From positions 1 to 28,468 of the forward strand of contig NZ_DAIUCK010000036.1 of NCBI RefSeq assembly GCF_036846205.1: a stretch of 28,468 nucleotides of DNA, in the 5' to 3' direction. The notes under the pieces are model-generated. The model was not told the DNA's origin and ran no database searches. It worked only from the letters and a program-made list of their open reading frames with translations. Shown one piece after another: positions 1 through 7,195 of this stretch (positions are counted from its first letter, which is position 1; each line of letters begins with the position of its first letter). A program made the translations under genes and the position numbers. This stretch comes from Rhabdothermincola sp036846205. Lineage in GTDB: Bacteria > Actinomycetota > Acidimicrobiia > Acidimicrobiales > Acidimicrobilacustridaceae.

Positions 1-28
1 GCCCCCTCACCGCGCAGCCCCCTCGCCA

Positions 29-81
29 CCGAACTGTTCAGCCAGGTGCGGATCGGGACCGCGTGCCGGTGAACAGTTCGG
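29..81. promoter_or_regulatory. Inverted pair of GAAC-N-GTTC dyads upstream of the flavin reductase gene
   Basis: CCGAACTGTTCA (29-40) and its exact reverse complement TGAACAGTTCGG (70-81) flank 29 bases. Each arm is itself a short dyad, GAAC-N-GTTC, and the dyad centres are 40 bp apart, about four helical turns. The second copy ends 16 bp before the GTG start at 98. This looks more like a double operator than a terminator because no T-run follows. The spacing differs from the AAC-NN-GTT of KstR boxes. The cognate regulator is unknown. Confidence 0.5.
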
Positions 82-97
82 GGGTAGTGTCCCGGCC

Positions 98-598
98 GTG
101 AGCGACATCACCGACGACAGCACCACCTTCGACGCGGCCAAGTTCCGGCAGGTCCTCGGCCACTTCCCGACCGGGGTCACCGTGATCACGGCGATGAGCG
201 AGGGCGCCCCGGTCGGCTTGGCCGTGGGCTCGTTCGCCTCACTGTCGCTGGAACCGCCGCAAGTGCTGTTCTGTGCGGGGAAGCAGTCCTCGAGTTGGCC
301 CAAGATCCGCGCCGCTGGTGCGTTCTGCGTGAACGTCCTCGCCGACGATCAGGAGGACGTGTGCCGGGTGTTCGCCAGCAAGGCTCCCGACAAGTTCGCC
401 GAGATCGGCTGGAAGCGCTCGGGCAACGGGTCGCCCCTGCTGGAGGGAGCCCTGGCGTACATCGACTGCACGATCGGCGACGTCGTCGTATCCGGTGACC
501 ACGACATCGTGATCGGCGCCGTGCAGGACCTCGACGTGCTGCACGAGGGCGGTCCGCTGATCTTCTATCGCGGCGGGTACGGCCGGTTCACGGTCTGA
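98..598 (+). CDS. Flavin reductase family protein (FMN-binding split barrel)
   Basis: The 166-residue product fits the short NAD(P)H:flavin oxidoreductases (HpaC/HsaB type) that supply reduced flavin to two-component monooxygenases. Family hallmarks are GHFPTGVTVIT near residues 21-31, GLAVGSFASLSLEPPQVLFC around 40-59, a GDHDIVIG segment near 132, and the C-terminal PLIFYRGGYGRF. Length is normal for the family. The start is GTG at 98, the first start that keeps the conserved N-terminus, but the ribosome binding site is weak. The stop overlaps the next ATG by one base (TGATG), so the two genes are probably translationally coupled. No partner monooxygenase lies in the window, so the substrate is unknown. 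Paired inverted dyads lie directly upstream. Confidence 0.88.
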   Translation: MSDITDDSTTFDAAKFRQVLGHFPTGVTVITAMSEGAPVGLAVGSFASLSLEPPQVLFCAGKQSSSWPKIRAAGAFCVNVLADDQEDVCRVFASKAPDKFAEIGWKRSGNGSPLLEGALAYIDCTIGDVVVSGDHDIVIGAVQDLDVLHEGGPLIFYRGGYGRFTV

Positions 599-1122
599 TG
601 ATCTACGCGCTGGGCGACCAGGTCCCCGAGATCCACCCCGACGCCTACGTGCATCCCGATGCCGTGGTGATCGGCAACGTGGTGCTCGGCCCGGAGGCCT
701 CGGTGTGGCCGGGTGCGGTGCTGCGCGGCGACGACGGGTGGATCCGCATCGGGGCCCGTACCTCGGTGCAGGACGGCTCGGTGCTGCACTGCACGGCCGA
801 GCTGCCGACGATCGTGGGCGACGACTGCGTGATCGGCCACATCGTCCACCTGGAGGGCTGCACGGTGGAGGACCGCGCCCTGGTGGGCAACGGCGCGGTG
901 GTCCTGCATCGCGCCGTTGTCCGATCCGGCGCCCTCGTGGGGTCCAACGCCGTGGTGCCGGCTGGCATGGAGGTGCCCTCGGGGGCGATGGCCCTCGGCG
1001 TTCCCGCCAGGATCCGCGAGGGCTCGGTGACCCCGGAGATGATCTCGGGCCCCGCGTGGTCCTATGTGCAACGAGCGGCCCGCTACCGGCGGGAGCTGCG
1101 CCGGATCGAGCAGTTGCCTTGA
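598..1122 (+). CDS. Gamma-carbonic anhydrase-like left-handed beta-helix protein
   Basis: The 174 residues show hexapeptide-repeat periodicity (for example DAVVIGNVVLGPEASVWPGA) typical of the trimeric gamma-carbonic anhydrase/YrdA/CaiE fold, where zinc sits between subunits on three histidines. H64 (SVLHC) and H81 (GHIVHLEGC) match the first two ligands. At the third ligand position, five residues after H81, the protein has E86 instead of His, with another His at 84. Carbonic anhydrase activity is therefore uncertain, and it may be a divergent metal enzyme or an acyltransferase-fold scaffold. The ATG at 598 overlaps the stop of the flavin reductase gene, which implies a shared mRNA. It ends 13 bp from a convergent gene. 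Confidence 0.87.
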   Translation: MIYALGDQVPEIHPDAYVHPDAVVIGNVVLGPEASVWPGAVLRGDDGWIRIGARTSVQDGSVLHCTAELPTIVGDDCVIGHIVHLEGCTVEDRALVGNGAVVLHRAVVRSGALVGSNAVVPAGMEVPSGAMALGVPARIREGSVTPEMISGPAWSYVQRAARYRRELRRIEQLP

Positions 1123-1134
1123 TCTGGGCCCGAC

Positions 1135-2565
1135 TCAGACCGTCGCGATGCGGTGGGCGCGCATCAGGGCCAGGGCGCCGGCCGCGGTGGTGGGTCCGAA
1201 GGTCTGGTTCCCGTCGGTGGACGCCTGGCGCGCCTGCTCGATCTCGCCACGGTCGATCCGGCAGCGGGTGGTGATCGGTTCCACCCCGTAGAGCCTGGCC
1301 GAGTTGAGGCCCAGGATCTTGGCCTTGATCTGCGGGGTCAACGCCGGGTAGCCGAACTGCTCCTGGAACTGCTCGCTGATCTGGAAGGCGCGGAACGCCT
1401 GGATCTGGTCCTGGGGCGAGCCGTACCAGATGGAGTCCGTCCCCCACACCACGTTGTCTTCACCGAAGGCCACGAGCAGCTTGCCCAGCACGTGCGCTGC
1501 CTCGGTCGGTCGCCCCATCACCGACTTCCACGTCGAACCCAGCTCGGCGTAGACGTTGCCTCCCGGGCCGATGCCGGCCGCTCGCACCGAGGCGATCAGG
1601 CGGTCGATGCCCTGAGGTGCGTCGGCGTCGTAGGGGCCCTCGGTGTGCTCGGCTTCGTAGCCCGAGTGGTACACGACGAAGGAGAGTTCGGGGTGGTTCA
1701 GCGCCGCAGGGCCGACATCGACGGGGCTGGCGTAGGGGCTCCCGGAGGAGAACCCCTTGTGCACGGCCACGATCGGTGGACCGAGGGTCGCCACCTGGGA
1801 CAGGAATCGCTCGCCCACCTGCGCCGCTCGGGGGTCGTGGTCGTCGAGGTACCAGCCCGGCCCACCGGCGTGCGTGTACACCTTCCACGCACCGATCCCG
1901 TAGCGGTCCCGCAGGTCGGCCATCGCCGCCAGCGCGACGTCGAGCGGGCCGTCGCTCGGGTGGGCCTCGCCTTGCATGAGGACCCGCTCGTCACCGCACA
2001 CCTCGTCCGCCAGGGCGATGGTGCGGGCCATGACCTCCGGGCTGAGCGGATTGCCAGCGAAGGGCAGCGCGGACAGCACGATCATGTTCGTGTCGCTCTT
2101 GTTGAAGATCAGGTCGAGGAAGCGCTCGACCGAGTAGCACTCCTTCGGGTCGGCTGAGCCGCAGTTCGACTGCGGGAACGCCGGCACCGGACCTCCGTAG
2201 TCGTGGCTGTAGTCGAGGAAGTGCCCCTGCACGTCGAACACGAAGTCGTCGCCGCCCAGCGCGTCACGGGCCGCGTCGGGGTCCCGCTCGGCTTCCGGCG
2301 AGGTGACGAAGGTGCCACCCGGCTCGCCCTCCTCGGCCTGCTTGCTGCAGGCCGCGAGCACGGTGAGCATCGTCGCCGCGCCCATCGAGGAGAGCAGGAA
2401 CTGCCGGCGGGACATGCCGACGGCGCGGGCGTTGCTCGCGGCCCGTTCCCGGGTGCGGCGGGCCACCTCGCGCACCAGTGGGGAGACCGGCGGGGGTAGG
2501 TACTCCCCGTTGGAGCAGGGGTGCAGCTTGATCGGCAGGCCCGGGTCGACGTCGTCGGCGGCCAT
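1135..2565 (-). CDS. Amidohydrolase family (Amidohydro_2, TIM barrel), twin-arginine lipoprotein
   Basis: The 476-residue protein has a metal-dependent hydrolase barrel of the ACMSD/amidohydrolase-2 type. Candidate metal or catalytic residues are D111-x-Q113-x-H115 (a Gln replaces the first His of the usual HxH), K228, H269 in VHKG, H300 in VYHSG, and D377 in WGTD. Export signal: MSRRQFLLSSMG (51-62) is a twin-arginine motif, followed by a hydrophobic stretch and a lipobox LAAC (70-73). About 50 residues (containing LHPCSNGEYLPPP) precede the signal, and I recall similar N-terminal extensions in related actinobacterial proteins, so I placed the start at 2565 (MAADD) rather than at MSRRQ. An ATG at 2574 is an alternative. 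The substrate is unknown. It is divergent from the gene at 2606, with 40 bp between the two starts. Confidence 0.85.
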   Translation of the reverse strand: MAADDVDPGLPIKLHPCSNGEYLPPPVSPLVREVARRTRERAASNARAVGMSRRQFLLSSMGAATMLTVLAACSKQAEEGEPGGTFVTSPEAERDPDAARDALGGDDFVFDVQGHFLDYSHDYGGPVPAFPQSNCGSADPKECYSVERFLDLIFNKSDTNMIVLSALPFAGNPLSPEVMARTIALADEVCGDERVLMQGEAHPSDGPLDVALAAMADLRDRYGIGAWKVYTHAGGPGWYLDDHDPRAAQVGERFLSQVATLGPPIVAVHKGFSSGSPYASPVDVGPAALNHPELSFVVYHSGYEAEHTEGPYDADAPQGIDRLIASVRAAGIGPGGNVYAELGSTWKSVMGRPTEAAHVLGKLLVAFGEDNVVWGTDSIWYGSPQDQIQAFRAFQISEQFQEQFGYPALTPQIKAKILGLNSARLYGVEPITTRCRIDRGEIEQARQASTDGNQTFGPTTAAGALALMRAHRIATV

Positions 2566-2605
2566 CCACGGCATTGTCCCATGCCGGTTGGTAGCGTGCC
2601 GGGTC

Positions 2606-3091
2606 ATGACTGCCGTGGTGATCGTCCTGGTCGTGGTGCTGGCCGCCGGTGTGGTGGCGCTGCTGGCGCTCAACCCGGTCATCGCCCGCAAGAGCCAGGA
2701 GGCGGTCGACCAGTGCCGGGCCGAGCTGGGCGGCGCGGACCAGGTGCGGGTCCTGGACTCGAGAGCGGTGGGCTTCGCCAGTGACCCGGAGGAGGCCGGG
2801 GGCCTGCGTGGCCAGGGCTGCCTCGGCGCGAGCGCCACCGAGCTGGTGTTCGTCACCACCGCAGGTCACAAGATGCTCCGCATCCCACGGTCCGCCATCA
2901 CCAAGGTCGACACCTCGGGCGATCCCCGCTCGGAGGCCAAGGCGACGGTCATCGTCACCTTCACCCATCCCCAGCACGGCGAGGCCACGGCGTCGTGGCG
3001 GGTTCCCGACCCTCGGCCGTGGCTGGTGGAGCTGGGCTACGACTGGGGCCCAGAGGGTCCCCCCGCGCTCAGCGCGAACGAGAGCAGCTGA
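2606..3091 (+). CDS. Single-TM protein with a small beta-rich, possibly PH-like domain
   Basis: I do not recognise a named family with certainty. The 161-residue product starts with one strongly hydrophobic helix (residues 2-24, ITAVV-like run ending LLALN), probably an N-in membrane anchor. The remainder is beta-rich: residues around 78-95 (ELVFVTTAGHKMLRIPRS) and a following AITKVDT strand resemble the strand-turn pattern of bacterial PH-like or GRAM-like domains. An ATG at 2606 is chosen because longer in-frame extensions run into the divergent amidohydrolase gene. The C-terminus is acidic and serine-rich. The gene converges on the crotonase at 3131. Confidence 0.7.
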   Translation: MTAVVIVLVVVLAAGVVALLALNPVIARKSQEAVDQCRAELGGADQVRVLDSRAVGFASDPEEAGGLRGQGCLGASATELVFVTTAGHKMLRIPRSAITKVDTSGDPRSEAKATVIVTFTHPQHGEATASWRVPDPRPWLVELGYDWGPEGPPALSANESS

Positions 3092-3139
3092 CACCGGCTG
3101 GTGTCGCGGGGCTCATCCGAGCCGCGGCCGTCACCAGCC
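3090..3139. terminator. Nested hairpins between convergent genes, candidate bidirectional terminator
   Basis: GACACC-GGCT-GGTGTC (3090-3105) is a 6-bp stem overlapping the stop of the upstream gene. GGCTC-ATCC-GAGCC (3110-3123) is a second small stem. GGCTGGTG (3096-3103) can instead pair with CACCAGCC (3132-3139), enclosing the second stem. No T-tract follows, which is common for terminators in GC-rich actinobacteria. Function is inferred from the convergent gene arrangement. Confidence 0.4.
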
Positions 3140-3967
3140 ACGGAAGGCCGGCGCGCGCCGCTCCACGAAGGCGGCCATCCCCTCGCGGGCGTCGTCGGTG
3201 CCGTTGACCAGCTCCTGGGCGAACGCCTCCTCCTCGAACGCGGTCCGGCGGTCGGACTCGAAGGAGCGGTTCAGGAGCCATTTGGTCATCGCCAGGGCGC
3301 GGGTGGGCGCTTCGGCCAGCCGCGACGCGAGGGCCTCCACCTCCACGATGAGCTCGGCCGCGGGCACCACCCGGTTGGCGATGCCGATGCGCAGGGCCTC
3401 CCCGGCCGGCACGTCCTCGCCGAGGAACATCAGCTCCTTGGCTTTGTGCAGGCCCACCAGCCGGGGGAGCAGGTAGGCGCCGCCGGCATCGGGCATGATC
3501 CCGCGTCGCACGAACACCTCAATGAACCGGGCGGTGTCGGCCATCACCACCAGGTCGCAGGCCAGCACGAGCTGCGCGCCGCCGCCGGCGGCGGTGCCGT
3601 TCACGGCAGCCACGACGGGCTTCTCACAGTCCAGGATCGAGCTCACGAGGCGCTGCCAGCCCTCCCGGATGAGCCGGGCCGCGTCGCCGACCGCCCGCTC
3701 GGGCGCGCCCTCGGGCCGATCGGGCGGGGCCGTGCGGGGCCCGCCGAGCGCCGCGCCGGTGCAGAAGTGCCGGTCGCCCGCGGCGGTGAGCACCACGGCC
3801 CGCACCGCCAACGACGCGGACGCCTGCTGGAACAGCTCGGTGAGCCGGTCCCGCCGGGACATGGTGAGGGCGTTGCCCTGGTCCGGCGCGTTGATCGTGA
3901 TCCACGCCACGCCGCCGGCCTCGTCGTAGGTGACCTGCTCCTCGAGCGGTGCCTCGTCCGCCGCCAT
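3131..3967 (-). CDS. Crotonase-fold protein (enoyl-CoA hydratase/isomerase family, isomerase-like active site)
   Basis: The 278 residues have a full crotonase fold: a substrate loop near FCTGAALGG (68-76), the oxyanion segment GTAAGGGAQLVLACDLVV (124-141) and GIMPDAGGAYLLPR (156-169). The two glutamates of classical enoyl-CoA hydratase are absent: Q132 sits at the Glu144 position and F152 at Glu164 (rat numbering). D160 in PDAGG matches the acidic residue used by PaaG-type and dienoyl-CoA isomerases. An isomerase or a specialised ring-CoA role is therefore more likely than simple hydration. A strong GGAGGGAGAG precedes the ATG at 3967. It is divergent from the SDR-ACAD operon and shares its TGAC-N6-GTCA operator. 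Confidence 0.87.
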   Translation of the reverse strand: MAADEAPLEEQVTYDEAGGVAWITINAPDQGNALTMSRRDRLTELFQQASASLAVRAVVLTAAGDRHFCTGAALGGPRTAPPDRPEGAPERAVGDAARLIREGWQRLVSSILDCEKPVVAAVNGTAAGGGAQLVLACDLVVMADTARFIEVFVRRGIMPDAGGAYLLPRLVGLHKAKELMFLGEDVPAGEALRIGIANRVVPAAELIVEVEALASRLAEAPTRALAMTKWLLNRSFESDRRTAFEEEAFAQELVNGTDDAREGMAAFVERRAPAFRGW

Positions 3968-4010
3968 CTGCTCTCCCTCCGTTGCCGGGTTCCGGGGCGA
4001 GAGCGTAACG

Positions 4011-4024
4011 TGACATGAACGTCA
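4011..4024. promoter_or_regulatory. Candidate operator TGACATGAACGTCA (site A of four)
   Basis: The sequence fits TGAC-N6-GTCA and lies in the 76-bp region between the divergent crotonase and SDR genes, 19 bp before the SDR start. Flanking bases (GTAAC to the left, GGAAAC to the right) resemble the flanks of the other three sites in the window at 8726, 16825 and 18714. The arrangement suits a dimeric repressor, perhaps of the TetR family. No regulator gene is present here. Confidence 0.6.
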
Positions 4025-4043
4025 GGAAACGGGGGACGCGGAC

Positions 4044-4964
4044 ATGGGGCTCTTCGACGGCAAGGTCGCGGTGGTCACCGGCGCAGGTCGGGGGATCGGC
4101 CGGGCCGAGGCGCTGCTGCTCGCAGCCGAGGGCGCGAAGGTGGTGGTCAACGACCTCGGGGGGGCGGCGTCGGGGGAAGGCCGCGACCAGACCCCGGCGC
4201 AGCAGGTGGTGGACGAGATCGTGGCCGCGGGCGGCACGGCGGTGGCCAACTACGACGACGTCGCGTCCTGGGCAGGAGCCGAGAACCTGATCGGCCAAGC
4301 GGTCGACGAGCTGGGTGGGCTCGACGTGCTCGTCAACAACGCGGGGATCCTGCGGGACAAGATGAGCTTCGCGATGAGCGAGGACGAATGGGACCTCGTC
4401 GTCAACGTCCACCTCAAGGGCCACTTCTGCACCTCGCACTTCGCGGGTGCCCACTGGCGGGAGCGGTCGAAGCAGACCGGTGAGCCGGTCGAGGCGGCGA
4501 TCGTCAACACCACCTCGGAGTCCGGGCTGTACGGCAACGCGGGCCAGGTGAACTACGCGGCCGCCAAGGCCGGTATCGCCTCGATGACCATCGTGGTGGC
4601 CCGCGAGCTCGAGCGCTACGGCGTGCGGGTGAACGCCATCGCCCCTGTGGCCCGTACTCGGCTCACCGAGGCGGTCGCGGGGGAGTACATGACGGTGCAG
4701 GACGGCGACTTCGACCGCTTCGCACCGGAGAACGTCGCCGCGGTCGCCTGCTGGCTGGCGAGCCCGCTGGCGCGGGGCATCTCGGGCCAGGTGGTGAAGG
4801 TGCAAGGCGGGGTGGTGCAGCTCCTCGAGGGTTGGCGCCCGCGCACCGAGGCCACGGCCGACAAGCCCTGGACCATCGACGGAGTGGAGGCGGTGCGCGA
4901 CGAGCTGTTCGCGGGCAGCGACGGCAGCATCCCGCCGTTCTTCTTCCCCAGCCCGGGCCGGTAG
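4044..4964 (+). CDS. SDR-family 3-hydroxyacyl-CoA dehydrogenase (MFE-2-like)
   Basis: The 306-residue short-chain dehydrogenase has TGAGRGIG (12-19) for the cofactor, NDLGG (36-40), NNAG (98-101) and the catalytic S158, Y171 and K175. The insert around SGEG (43-46) after NDLGG and the NAGILRDKM segment are typical of the (3R)-hydroxyacyl-CoA dehydrogenase domain of peroxisomal MFE-2 and its free-standing actinobacterial relatives. It would oxidise 3-hydroxyacyl-CoA with NAD+. It aligns without gaps for about 175 residues with the SDR at 22865. It heads an operon with two acyl-CoA dehydrogenase genes, the first starting 27 bp after this gene's stop. The candidate operator at 4011 lies directly upstream. 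Confidence 0.88.
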   Translation: MGLFDGKVAVVTGAGRGIGRAEALLLAAEGAKVVVNDLGGAASGEGRDQTPAQQVVDEIVAAGGTAVANYDDVASWAGAENLIGQAVDELGGLDVLVNNAGILRDKMSFAMSEDEWDLVVNVHLKGHFCTSHFAGAHWRERSKQTGEPVEAAIVNTTSESGLYGNAGQVNYAAAKAGIASMTIVVARELERYGVRVNAIAPVARTRLTEAVAGEYMTVQDGDFDRFAPENVAAVACWLASPLARGISGQVVKVQGGVVQLLEGWRPRTEATADKPWTIDGVEAVRDELFAGSDGSIPPFFFPSPGR

Positions 4965-4991
4965 GCCGGGCAGCAGGCAGGAGCGCAACCG

Positions 4992-6161
4992 GTGCGCCTG
5001 GCATGGGATCCGACCGATGAGGCATTCCGTGAGGAGCTGCGAGCCTTCATCAACGCCCACTGCCCGCCGCAGGCGCGGGTCGGCAAGGACTTCCTCGGTG
5101 GGGACGACGAGATCATCCCCGACTGGGCCCGGGAGTGGCAGGCCACCCTGTTCGACCACGGCTGGATGATCCCCGGCTACCCACCCGAGCTCGGCGGCCG
5201 CAACGCCACCCCGGTCCAGACCCTCATCTACCTTGAGGAGTTGGCCCGCCAGGGCATCCCCCGCTCCGTGCACTTCGGCGGCTACGCCATCGTCGGTCCG
5301 AGCCTGCTCGAGTTCGGCAACGACGAGCAGAAGGCGATGGCCCCAGCGGCGATCAGGGGTGACACGGTGTGGTGCGTGGGCATGAGCGAGCCCGACGCCG
5401 GCTCGGACCTCGCCAACCTGCAGACCCGGGCCGTGCTCGACGGTGACTCGTTCATCGTGAACGGCCAGAAGGTCTGGACCTCCTACGCCACCGTGGCGCA
5501 GAAGTGCTTCTGCTACGTGCGCACCAACCCGAACGTGCCCAAGCACAAGGGCATCAGCGTGCTGATCATCGACCTCGACACGCCGGGTGTCGACGTCCGC
5601 CCGCTCCGCCAGATCAGCGGCGGGTCGGAGTTCGCGGAGGTGTTCTTCACCGACGTGGTGGTGCCGGCGTCGAACCTGGTGGGTGAGCTCGACAACGGCT
5701 GGCGCATCACCATGGGCTCGCTGGCGCACGAGCGCGGCGGCCTGTGGGTGGAGGGGGTGTTCGGCTGCCAGCGGGCGGTCGAGGGGCTGGTGGCGCTGGC
5801 CGAGCGGCGGGGGTTGGCGGGCGATCCGGCCGTGCGCCGTCGCCTGGCGGCCGCGTACGAGCGGGTGGCCAGCCTGAAGGCCCTCGGCTACAAGGGCTTC
5901 GCCGGCTTCGCCCAGGGCAGCTCGGCACCCGAGCACAGCTACATGAAGCTGGCCACCGCCGAGCTGCGGCGTGAGCTGTTCGAGTTGGGGATGGACCTGC
6001 TGGGCCCGTACGGAGCAGTGGTCGAGCCGGCCTTCACTGAAGAGCGCGCTCGCTGGCAGCAAGGCTTCTTCGTGGGCCTGGCGGCCAACATCGGCGGTGG
6101 CACGTCGGAGATCCAGCGCAACACGGTCGCGACCCGGGTGCTCGGGCTGCCGAAGAGCTAG
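4992..6161 (+). CDS. Acyl-CoA dehydrogenase, catalytic subunit of a probable heteromer
   Basis: The 389-residue flavoprotein would form the alpha,beta double bond in an acyl-CoA. The middle domain contains MSEPDAGSDLANLQTRA (131-147) and VNGQKVWTSYA (156-166). The C-terminal domain ends in GGGTSEIQRNTVATRVLGL. The base position used by medium-chain enzymes (Glu in YEGT) is Gly here. E247 in LAHERGG occupies the helix-G position used by isovaleryl-CoA dehydrogenase and by the catalytic subunits of mycobacterial heterotetrameric ACADs. The start is GTG at 4992, with CAGGAG 8 bp upstream. The next gene begins 7 bp after its stop and encodes a shorter ACAD lacking a catalytic Glu, so the two probably form an alpha2beta2 enzyme. 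Confidence 0.9.
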   Translation: MRLAWDPTDEAFREELRAFINAHCPPQARVGKDFLGGDDEIIPDWAREWQATLFDHGWMIPGYPPELGGRNATPVQTLIYLEELARQGIPRSVHFGGYAIVGPSLLEFGNDEQKAMAPAAIRGDTVWCVGMSEPDAGSDLANLQTRAVLDGDSFIVNGQKVWTSYATVAQKCFCYVRTNPNVPKHKGISVLIIDLDTPGVDVRPLRQISGGSEFAEVFFTDVVVPASNLVGELDNGWRITMGSLAHERGGLWVEGVFGCQRAVEGLVALAERRGLAGDPAVRRRLAAAYERVASLKALGYKGFAGFAQGSSAPEHSYMKLATAELRRELFELGMDLLGPYGAVVEPAFTEERARWQQGFFVGLAANIGGGTSEIQRNTVATRVLGLPKS

Positions 6162-6168
6162 GCGTCCG

Positions 6169-7173
6169 ATGGACTTCACCCTGACCGACGAGCAGGAGCT
6201 GCTGCGGGCCACCGCCCGATCGTTGCTCGGGAACGAGTGCCCGTCGGCGCTGGTGCGTGCCCACTGGGAGGACCCGTCGGTGGTCGAGCCGCTGTGGGCG
6301 ACATACCTGCGGGAGTGGGTGGCGCTGGGTGACGGCCCCCTCGTGGACCACTGCCTCTTCCTCGAAGAAGCGGGTCACGTCCTGCTGCCCGGCCCCTACT
6401 TCGCCACCTCGGCGCTGTTCCTGCCACTCCTGCGGGCACTGGGGCACCCGAGCGCGGATGCGGTCGCTGCCGGTGAGCTCTCCGGCACGGTGGCCCTCGC
6501 CGGGCTCGACGGGCTGTGGACCACCGAGCCGTCGCCCGATCCCGTCCGGCGGTTCGTCCCGGAGGCCGATCGGGTCGATCAGGTGGCCCTCGTCGTGCCG
6601 GGACCGGCGGTGGCGGTGGTCCCCGCGTCGTCGCTCACCGCACGCCCCATGGAGACGCTGGACTCCACCCGGCGGCTGTTCGAGGTCGAGGTCCCGGCCG
6701 ATGTGGACGCGCAGCCCATCTCGTCCGAGGCGCTGACCTCGGTGCTGGATCGGGCCACGGTCGCGCTGGCCGCGGAGATGGTGGGGACCACCCGGTGGCT
6801 GGTGAGCACCAGCGTGCAGTACTCGAAGGAGCGGGTGCAGTTCGACCGGCCCATCGGCTCCTTCCAGGGCCTGCAGTTCAAGATGGTCGACATGTCCCTC
6901 GATCACGAACGGGCCACGGCCGCCGTCTACTACGCGGCCATGACGTTCGACGCCGGGGACCCCGACCGCCACCGCGCCGCGCACGTGGCAAAGGCCGCGG
7001 CCGGCACGGCGGCCAAGAGGGCCGCCAAGGACGCCGTCCAGATCCACGGAGGCATCGGCTACACGTGGGAGTCCGACGTGCACCTGTTCCTGCGACGGGC
7101 CTACGCCAGCGAGTACCTGCTCGGCCCGTCAGACTGGCACCACGATCGCCTGGCCGACGACCTGTTCGGGTAG
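6169..7173 (+). CDS. Acyl-CoA dehydrogenase-like subunit, probably non-catalytic partner
   Basis: The 334-residue protein is shorter than typical ACADs (about 380) and has a reduced middle beta-domain. It keeps the flavin/dimer segment QFDRPIGSFQGLQFKMVD (224-241) and the QIHGGIGYTWESDVHLFLRRA region (291-311). No Glu occupies either known base position: the helix-G region reads ATVALAAEMVG, and the YEGT position is L318-G319. This matches the small subunits of the mycobacterial alpha2beta2 ACADs (FadE28/FadE29-like), which contribute to FAD binding but not to catalysis. The ATG at 6169 is 7 bp after the previous stop, so translation is probably coupled. Confidence 0.87.
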   Translation: MDFTLTDEQELLRATARSLLGNECPSALVRAHWEDPSVVEPLWATYLREWVALGDGPLVDHCLFLEEAGHVLLPGPYFATSALFLPLLRALGHPSADAVAAGELSGTVALAGLDGLWTTEPSPDPVRRFVPEADRVDQVALVVPGPAVAVVPASSLTARPMETLDSTRRLFEVEVPADVDAQPISSEALTSVLDRATVALAAEMVGTTRWLVSTSVQYSKERVQFDRPIGSFQGLQFKMVDMSLDHERATAAVYYAAMTFDAGDPDRHRAAHVAKAAAGTAAKRAAKDAVQIHGGIGYTWESDVHLFLRRAYASEYLLGPSDWHHDRLADDLFG

Positions 7174-7195
7174 GCGCCGCATAGGCCTTGGCTGC

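Noticed and set aside
2566..2859. Longer amidohydrolase start reaching 2859
   Set aside because: It would run across the divergent gene at 2606, whose TM helix and downstream domain look genuine. The added residues have no conserved look.
3624..6212. An 862-codon open frame on the minus strand opposite the crotonase, SDR and ACAD genes
   Set aside because: Its translation is rich in His/Arg/Pro-type shadow composition and shows no domain, while the overlapping genes have clear catalytic motifs. Long antisense frames are expected at this GC content.
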